NCBI GenBank assembly: GCA_035456985.1
Contig: DATICE010000186.1
Coordinates: 1-10,877, forward strand
Source: SG8-41 sp035456985
GTDB taxonomy: Bacteria > Pseudomonadota > Gammaproteobacteria > Burkholderiales > SG8-41
Reading direction: 5' to 3'
Length of the DNA stretch: 10,877 bases
In this document: one piece after another, positions 7,268 through 10,877 of the stretch
How the letters are laid out: the number at the start of each line of letters is the position of its first letter
How positions within the stretch are numbered: the stretch's first letter is position 1
Made by a program: the position numbers and the translations under genes
Notes under the pieces: generated by a model
Databases searched by the model: none
The model's input: the letters and a program-made list of their open reading frames with translations, nothing else
What the model was told of the DNA's origin: nothing

Positions 7268-7317
7268 TGCGGCGTGACGTGAAGATTCGTGACATGATGC
7301 TGCGTGACGGGATCTTG
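7258..7317 (+). repeat. Four tandem 15-bp repeats
   Basis: Four units in exact 15-nt register: CGTGACGTGATGCGG (7258), CGTGACGTGAAGATT (7273), CGTGACATGATGCTG (7288) and CGTGACGGGATCTTG (7303). CGTGAC is invariant and the next five bases vary slightly. The array overlaps the last codons of the EamA gene and ends just before the AGGAGA that serves the first hydrolase. It could be a set of phased binding sites, a coding repeat, or a recent slippage expansion. Confidence 0.8.
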
Positions 7318-7329
7318 CACAGGAGATAA
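7267..7329 (+). CDS. Possible 20-residue peptide made of RDxxx repeats
   Basis: The ATG at 7267 overlaps the EamA stop as TGATG, with GGAAAGG (7251-7257) upstream as a possible Shine-Dalgarno. The frame runs through the 15-bp repeats as successive pentads RRDVK-type (RDVKI, RDMML, RDGIL) and ends H-R-R at TAA 7327-7329, two nt before the TTG of the hydrolase. The AGGAGA of the hydrolase forms its last two codons, so translation of this ORF would carry ribosomes onto that site. The peptide would be basic and has no recognisable family. It may equally be an accident of the repeats; no evidence of selection can be seen from one sequence. Confidence 0.25.
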   Translation: MRRDVKIRDMMLRDGILHRR

Positions 7330-7331
7330 CG

Positions 7332-8213
7332 TTGCCATACGCCGTCTCGAATGGAGTAAAGCTGTACTACGAGGAAGCGGGCAAGGGCGTGCCCATCGTG
7401 TTCGTGCACGAGTTCTCGGGCGATTTGCGCAGCTGGGAGGCGCAGATGCGGCACTTCAGCCGCCGCTACCGCTGCATCGCCTTCAATGCGCGCGGCTATC
7501 CGCCGTCCGATGTGCCCGCTTCGGCTTCGAAGTACTCCCACGTGATCGCGGCCGACGATATCGCCAACGTGACGCGGCGGCTCGGCATTGGAAGAGCGCA
7601 CGTGATCGGCTGTTCGATGGGCGCTTACGCGACGCTTCAGTTCGGGCTCCGCCACCCCCGCCGCGCGCTGTCAATCACCGCGATCGGCGCAGGTGCGGGC
7701 TCCGATCCGGGAAAGCGCAAGCAGTTCCTGCGCGAGCGGTCGGCCCTGGAACGCCGGTTCCTGGAGCAGGGCATGAAGGCTGTCGCCCGGGTCGTCCAGC
7801 ATGCTCCGCACCGCATCCAGCTCGCGATCAAGGACCCGCGCGGCTGCCGCGAATTCTGGAGGCATTTCGTCGAGGGCTCCGCGCTCGGCCACGCGCTGAC
7901 GCTGCGCGGAATCCAATCGCGTCGCCCGACGCTCTACAGCCTGGGAAGCCGCTTCGCGCGCATGAAGGTGCCGACCCACCTGGTCGTCGGCGACGAGGAC
8001 GACGGCGCGCTCGGACCGGCGGTGTTCATCAAGCGCGTCTGTCCCGCAGCGCGGCTCACCGTCGTGCGGGCTACCGGCCATCTCGTGAGCGTCGAGGAGC
8101 CGGACTACTTTAACCGCATCACGGAGGATTTCCTGAACCTCGTCGATTCCGGCCGGTGGCGCCCGCGCGATCCGAGATCGCTGAATCCCTCGACGATGGC
8201 GAGGAAGGCCTGA
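7332..8213 (+). CDS. Alpha/beta hydrolase, first of a tandem pair
   Basis: This is a 293-residue cytosolic serine hydrolase of the alpha/beta fold. The oxyanion-side FVHEFSGDLRSW (24-35) replaces the usual HG motif with HE. The nucleophile elbow is GCSMGAY with S95, the acid is D221 in VVGDED, and the base is H250 in ATGHLVSVEEP, so the catalytic triad is complete. Likely activities are carboxylesterase or lactonase (enol-lactonase-like); the substrate is unknown. The start is TTG 7332: AGGAG (7321-7325) lies 6 nt upstream and the N-terminus then aligns residue for residue with the next gene. Alignment with that paralog is ungapped over 280 residues at about 68% identity (190 matches counted by hand), plus a 13-residue C-terminal tail unique to this copy. 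The stop overlaps the next ATG (TGATG). Confidence 0.9.
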   Translation: MPYAVSNGVKLYYEEAGKGVPIVFVHEFSGDLRSWEAQMRHFSRRYRCIAFNARGYPPSDVPASASKYSHVIAADDIANVTRRLGIGRAHVIGCSMGAYATLQFGLRHPRRALSITAIGAGAGSDPGKRKQFLRERSALERRFLEQGMKAVARVVQHAPHRIQLAIKDPRGCREFWRHFVEGSALGHALTLRGIQSRRPTLYSLGSRFARMKVPTHLVVGDEDDGALGPAVFIKRVCPAARLTVVRATGHLVSVEEPDYFNRITEDFLNLVDSGRWRPRDPRSLNPSTMARKA

Positions 8214-9061
8214 TGCCGTTCGTAGATTCCAGGGGCGTGCAGCTCTACTACGAGGAAGCCGGGAACGGCTTTCCGGTCGTGTTCGTGCACGAGTTCTCGC
8301 ACGACCTGCGCAGCTGGGAGCCGCAGTTGCGCTACTTCAGCCGCCGTTATCGCTGCATCGCCTTCAACGCGCGCGGCTATCCGCCTTCGGACGTGCCGGC
8401 CTCGCCATCGCAGTATTCGCAGGTGATCGCCGCCGACGACATCGCCAACGTGATGCGCGCCCTCGGCATCCGCAAGGCGCATATCGTCGGCTGCTCGATG
8501 GGCGGCTACGCGACGCTGCACTTCGGGCTGCGCCATGCGGGGATGGCACGCTCGCTCACGGTAATCGGCGCGGGCTATGGCTCGGACCCCGACAAGCGCG
8601 CGCAATTTCTGCGCGATACCGAAGTGCTGGCGCGGCGGTTCGAGGAGCTCGGCACGCCGGAAGCGATCACGGTCTATCAGATCGGCCCGGCGCGGGTGCA
8701 ACTGCAGAACAAGGATCCGCGCGCGTTCCGAGAATTCTGCGAGGAGTTCGCGGGCCACTCCGCGCTCGGCTCGGCCAACACGCTGCGCGGCGTGCAAGCG
8801 CGGCGGCCGACCATTTACAGCCTGAAGCGCGGCTTGAGCCGGATGAAGGTGCCGACCCACATCATCTCGGGCGACGAGGACAACAATTGCCTGGAGCCCG
8901 GGATCTTCATCAAGCGCGTGTGCCGCGCGGCGCGGTTGACCGTGGTGCCGGGGACCGGCCACGCGGTAAACGTCGAGGAGCCGGACATGTTCAATCGCCT
9001 CACGGACGAGTTTCTCGCGCTGGTGGACTCCGGCCGCTGGCGCCCGCGCGCGCCGGCCTAG
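8213..9061 (+). CDS. Alpha/beta hydrolase, second of a tandem pair
   Basis: This is a 282-residue paralog of the preceding protein with the same triad at the same numbers: S95 (GCSMGGY), D221 (SGDED) and H250 (GTGHAVNVEEP). The block from Y-F-S-R-R-Y-R-C through Y-P-P-S-D-V-P-A-S (about 41-64) is nearly identical in both, whereas residues 140-165, expected in the cap that shapes the substrate pocket, and 205-230 differ most. That pattern fits duplication followed by change in specificity. The ATG at 8213 overlaps the previous stop as TGATG and has AGGAAGG (8202-8208) a few nt upstream; a longer frame from 8156 exists but has no counterpart in the paralog. The gene ends in TAG within the CTAG that is also the stop of the convergent integrase gene. 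Esterase or lactonase activity is inferred from family only. Confidence 0.92.
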   Translation: MPFVDSRGVQLYYEEAGNGFPVVFVHEFSHDLRSWEPQLRYFSRRYRCIAFNARGYPPSDVPASPSQYSQVIAADDIANVMRALGIRKAHIVGCSMGGYATLHFGLRHAGMARSLTVIGAGYGSDPDKRAQFLRDTEVLARRFEELGTPEAITVYQIGPARVQLQNKDPRAFREFCEEFAGHSALGSANTLRGVQARRPTIYSLKRGLSRMKVPTHIISGDEDNNCLEPGIFIKRVCRAARLTVVPGTGHAVNVEEPDMFNRLTDEFLALVDSGRWRPRAPA

Positions 9062-10098
9062 ATCGAGTAGCTCGCCCCGGCATCCCGCGCGACGTGCGGT
9101 TGGCCACCGCTGGAATCGAGCGGGCTCTTCACGCCGCGCCCGCCTTTGTTCATGACATGGGTGTAGACCATTGTCGTTTCCACGCTGTCGTGGCCGAGCA
9201 ATTCCTGGACAGTCCGGATGTCATAGCCGTTCTCGAGGAGGTGCGTCGCGAATGAATGCCGGAGCGTGTGGCTGCTCACGTGCTTCGCGATGCCCGCCGA
9301 GCGCGCCGCCTCCTTCACCGCGCGCGCCACGAAGTTCTCGAACACGTGATGGCGCCGCATGACGCCGGTGCGCGGATCGGTGGAAATCTTGTAGGAGGGA
9401 AACACGAACTTCCAACCCCATTCGTATCCCGCGCGGGGATACTTGCGCTGCAGCGCGTCGGGCAGCTCGACATCACCGTAGCCGGCGGCCAAATCCTTCT
9501 CGTGGAGCGCTCTCACCCGGACCAGGTGCTGCTTGAGCGGCTCGACCAGAGTTGCAGGCAAAACGGTCACACGGTCCTTAGCGCCCTTGCCGTCGCGCAC
9601 GATGATCTGGCGATACTCGAAATCGATGTCTTTGACCCTGAGCTTGAGACATTCGCGCAGCCGGAGACCAGCGCCATAGAGCAAGCTGGCCATGATCCAC
9701 TTGGTGCCTTCGAGGTGGGCGAGGAGCCGTTGCACTTCCCCGGCCGTGAGGACTGTCGGGACACGGCTCGGCCGCCTCGCCCACTCCAGCCCTTCGAGCC
9801 ATCCCAGGGGGCGCCCCAGCGCTTCCTTGTAGAGGAACACGATCGCCGAAAGCGCCTGGTTCTGAGTGGACGCGGCCACCTTGCGTTCGCGCGACAGATG
9901 GTTGAGGAAGGCCGTGACCTCGGCCTCGCCCATGTCATCGGGATGGCGCTTCTGGTGAAAGAAGATGAAGCGCTTGATCCAGTGGATGTAGGTTTCCTCG
10001 GTGCGGTAGCTGTAGTGACGGCGGCGGATGGCATCCCGCACCCGATCCAACAGCTTGGGGCGCTCGGGCTGTGGGCACGGCAGGGCTTGTGTGGCCAT
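9058..10098 (-). CDS. intI: Integron integrase (IntI-type tyrosine recombinase)
   Basis: This 346-residue site-specific recombinase inserts and excises gene cassettes by attI x attC and attC x attC recombination, acting on folded single-stranded attC. It has an N-terminal SAM-like core-binding domain (about 15-105, with HYSYRTEETYIHWIKRFIFFH) and a C-terminal catalytic domain. R146, K171, H277, R280, H303 and Y312 form the tyrosine-recombinase set at the same numbers as in IntI1. The IntI-specific insertion that separates it from XerC/D is present (about 203-235: GYGDVELPDALQRKYPRAGY, then W-G-W-K-F-V-F-P), as is DPRTGVMRRHH. ATG 10098 was chosen because AGGAG (10104-10108 on the + strand numbering) lies 5 nt upstream; a TTG at 10113 is in frame but inside that site. 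It is divergent from the cassette, the usual integron layout. No LexA-like box was seen upstream. The gene is intact. Confidence 0.96.
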   Translation of the reverse strand: MATQALPCPQPERPKLLDRVRDAIRRRHYSYRTEETYIHWIKRFIFFHQKRHPDDMGEAEVTAFLNHLSRERKVAASTQNQALSAIVFLYKEALGRPLGWLEGLEWARRPSRVPTVLTAGEVQRLLAHLEGTKWIMASLLYGAGLRLRECLKLRVKDIDFEYRQIIVRDGKGAKDRVTVLPATLVEPLKQHLVRVRALHEKDLAAGYGDVELPDALQRKYPRAGYEWGWKFVFPSYKISTDPRTGVMRRHHVFENFVARAVKEAARSAGIAKHVSSHTLRHSFATHLLENGYDIRTVQELLGHDSVETTMVYTHVMNKGGRGVKSPLDSSGGQPHVARDAGASYSI

Positions 10099-10160
10099 GG
10101 TCGCTCCTCGCAAGTCAGTGTTTTTTAGACGCTACCTGCGATAACGGCTTGATCCCATTG

Positions 10161-10231
10161 AAGGATGACAAGCACCGGCACAGAATGACGCGATACAAAC
10201 CGACTTTTCGGACAACTAATACCTGTTAGTG
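10161..10231 (+). other. attI: attI-like primary recombination site
   Basis: The site is placed by context between the intI start and the first cassette; only its right end can be defined from sequence. The core is A-A-C-T-A-A-T (10214-10220), then ACCT, then GTTAGTG (10225-10231). The left box matches the reverse complement of the right in 5 of 7 positions, the same imperfect inverted arrangement as the CCCTAAA/GTTAGGC core of attI1. Crossover would fall between G10225 and T10226. The right box departs from consensus GTTRRRY at its last two bases. Accessory integrase-binding repeats and a cassette promoter were not recognised. Confidence 0.6.
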
Positions 10232-10236
10232 GTCAC
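10225..10236 (+). repeat. Left arm of the cassette-bounding 12-bp inverted repeat
   Basis: GTTAGTGGTCAC here is the exact reverse complement of GTGACCACTAAC at 10808-10819. It starts at the presumed crossover G and ends right before the cassette ATG, so in the excised circular cassette the two arms belong to one attC and would extend its outer stem 5 bp beyond the 7-bp R box. Confidence 0.85.
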
Positions 10237-10818
10237 ATGGACATCGTACGTGCGGGGCTAGCACTCGCGCTAGTTCTCGGGGCAACGTCTGGCGAAGCGG
10301 CTGTCTCCGCTCAGTCTGCTCGCCTTGAACAAATGCGAAAGGCAGTTAAAGCCAGCCCTAGCGCCGAATCCGAAAAAGCATACTTAGCCGCGTTTCCCTC
10401 AAGCTACCTGGCGTTTCGCGCCACGTTCTACGGGGAAAATCTTGACGAGCTATATCCTACGCATGACGAGCATCTGCAACTGCTGCAAGAGTTGCAGAGG
10501 AAATACCCAAACGAGGTGTTGGCTATCTGGTTTGGAGTTGCGGCTGGAGCCAAATGGGATGCAGATGCGCTTGGAATTCTCCAGCACCAATTGGCGGGCT
10601 GGGGTGCAGCAAATACCAAGGCGCTCGCGGTCGCTCTCAATGCGCGCACACCCAGCCAACGAAGAAGCATTGTTCGCTTTCTCGCAGACGTAGAAAATCA
10701 TAGTGCATATAGTGATTACGACCTCATTCTGAAAAACCTCAAGGTTCTCGGTTTTGACGAGCTATACAAAGAGTTTCTAACGGCCAGAGCGTCGAGGATG
10801 AAGAGACGTGACCACTAA
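10237..10818 (+). CDS. Uncharacterised exported protein encoded by the integron cassette
   Basis: This 193-residue protein has no function I can assign. Residues 1-25 look like a Sec signal peptide (R5, hydrophobic AGLALALVLGA, likely cleavage after V-S-A25). The mature part is predicted mostly helical, with aromatic-rich Y-L-A-A-F-P-S-S-Y-L-A-F-R-A-T-F-Y-G (49-66), a HDEHLQLLQELQRKY helix (76-90), a G-A-K-W-D-A-D-A-L-G block (104-113) and a basic C-terminus R-M-K-R-R-D-H. From memory, similar small proteins with a FPxxF...FYG segment and a WDADA block occur unannotated in diverse bacteria; this is recollection, not a search. The ATG at 10237 begins 12 nt after the recombination G, and no Shine-Dalgarno is obvious. 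The stop TAA is part of CACTAAC of the attC. Base and codon use differ from neighbours (AT-richer third positions), as expected for an acquired cassette. Confidence 0.85.
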   Translation: MDIVRAGLALALVLGATSGEAAVSAQSARLEQMRKAVKASPSAESEKAYLAAFPSSYLAFRATFYGENLDELYPTHDEHLQLLQELQRKYPNEVLAIWFGVAAGAKWDADALGILQHQLAGWGAANTKALAVALNARTPSQRRSIVRFLADVENHSAYSDYDLILKNLKVLGFDELYKEFLTARASRMKRRDH

Positions 10819-10819
10819 C
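10808..10819 (+). repeat. Right arm of the cassette-bounding 12-bp inverted repeat
   Basis: GTGACCACTAAC is the exact reverse complement of 10225-10236. It contains the last codons and the TAA stop of the cassette gene and the R'' box CACTAAC (10813-10819). Confidence 0.85.
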
Positions 10820-10877
10820 CGCCCAGTCAACGCGGACGCGCGCGGAAGCGCTGTGCCATGCTTGGGTCTTTGGGCGC
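10813..10877 (+). other. attC: attC recombination site (59-base element), lacking only its R' box at the window edge
   Basis: Folded by hand: R'' is CACTAAC (10813-10819); CGCCCA (10820-10825) pairs with TGGGCG (10871-10876); L'' CAA-C-GC (10828-10833) pairs with L' GCTTG (10860-10864) leaving one base extrahelical, a hallmark of attC; GG (10834-10835) pairs with CC (10856-10857); and GCGC (10840-10843) closes on GCGC (10848-10851) around a GGAA loop. The R' box GTTAGTG that would complete the hairpin is expected directly after position 10877. Total length would be about 72 nt, within the known attC range. Confidence 0.7.

Larger units (their letters stand above)
10226..10877 (+). mobile_element. 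First integron gene cassette (reaches window edge)
   Basis: The unit is one ORF with minimal flanks: 11 nt from the crossover point to the ATG, and a stop codon that lies inside the R'' box of the terminal attC. That compact design, its position directly after attI, the lower GC than all other genes here (about 50% by eye) and the terminal attC fold identify a gene cassette. The final crossover base should be the next one or two bases after the window. Confidence 0.82.

Noticed and set aside
9256..10128. + strand frame opposite the integrase
   Set aside because: It is antisense to a complete IntI and has no family features.
10114..10224. Cassette promoter (Pc) or LexA box in the attI region
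   Set aside because: TTGATC at 10150 and TAATAC at 10217 have no partner hexamer at 16-18 nt, and no CTG-N10-CAG palindrome was found; Pc is often inside intI and cannot be called by eye.

Overview
The window is high-GC (mid-60s percent by eye), densely packed DNA. It looks like the chromosome of a betaproteobacterium, probably Burkholderiales-like or an uncultured relative. The main reasons are a Bug-type (TctC) periplasmic binding protein beside acyl-CoA genes, a MmgE/PrpD plus CaiB/BaiF pair, and dapE followed by a thiol peroxidase. No IS element, tRNA, rRNA or CRISPR array is visible, and no stretch over 300 bases lacks a gene.

Left part (1-4469). The C-terminus of a MmgE/PrpD protein is followed by a family III CoA-transferase on the + strand. 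Convergent to them is a two-gene unit on the - strand, dapE and a Bcp/PrxQ-type peroxiredoxin, 4 nt apart. dapE appears to start at a rare ATC codon. Divergent from dapE is a D-2-hydroxyacid dehydrogenase.

Middle (4577-9061). This is one probable + strand operon: Bug solute-binding protein, enoyl-CoA hydratase, EamA-type exporter, and two tandem alpha/beta hydrolases that are about 68% identical. It reads as uptake and processing of an organic acid or ester through CoA chemistry, but the substrate is unknown. A perfect 10-bp stem-loop sits across the hydratase stop and the exporter's ribosome binding site. Four 15-bp tandem repeats, which also encode a possible 20-residue peptide, lie between the exporter and the first hydrolase.

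Right end (9058-10877). This is the proximal end of an integron. An IntI-type integrase (- strand) has the IntI-specific insertion, and its catalytic residues fall at the same numbers as in IntI1. It faces an attI-like region, then a first gene cassette of clearly lower GC that encodes an uncharacterised, probably exported 193-residue protein. The cassette is bounded by an exact 12-bp inverted repeat. It ends in a sequence that folds by hand into an attC hairpin and runs to the last base of the window, so more cassettes probably follow. The integrase and the last hydrolase converge and share a palindromic CTAG as both stop codons.

The most interesting elements are the integron boundary with its unusual recombination boxes, the unknown cassette protein, the ATC start of dapE, the 15-bp repeat/peptide and the hydratase-exporter stem-loop.
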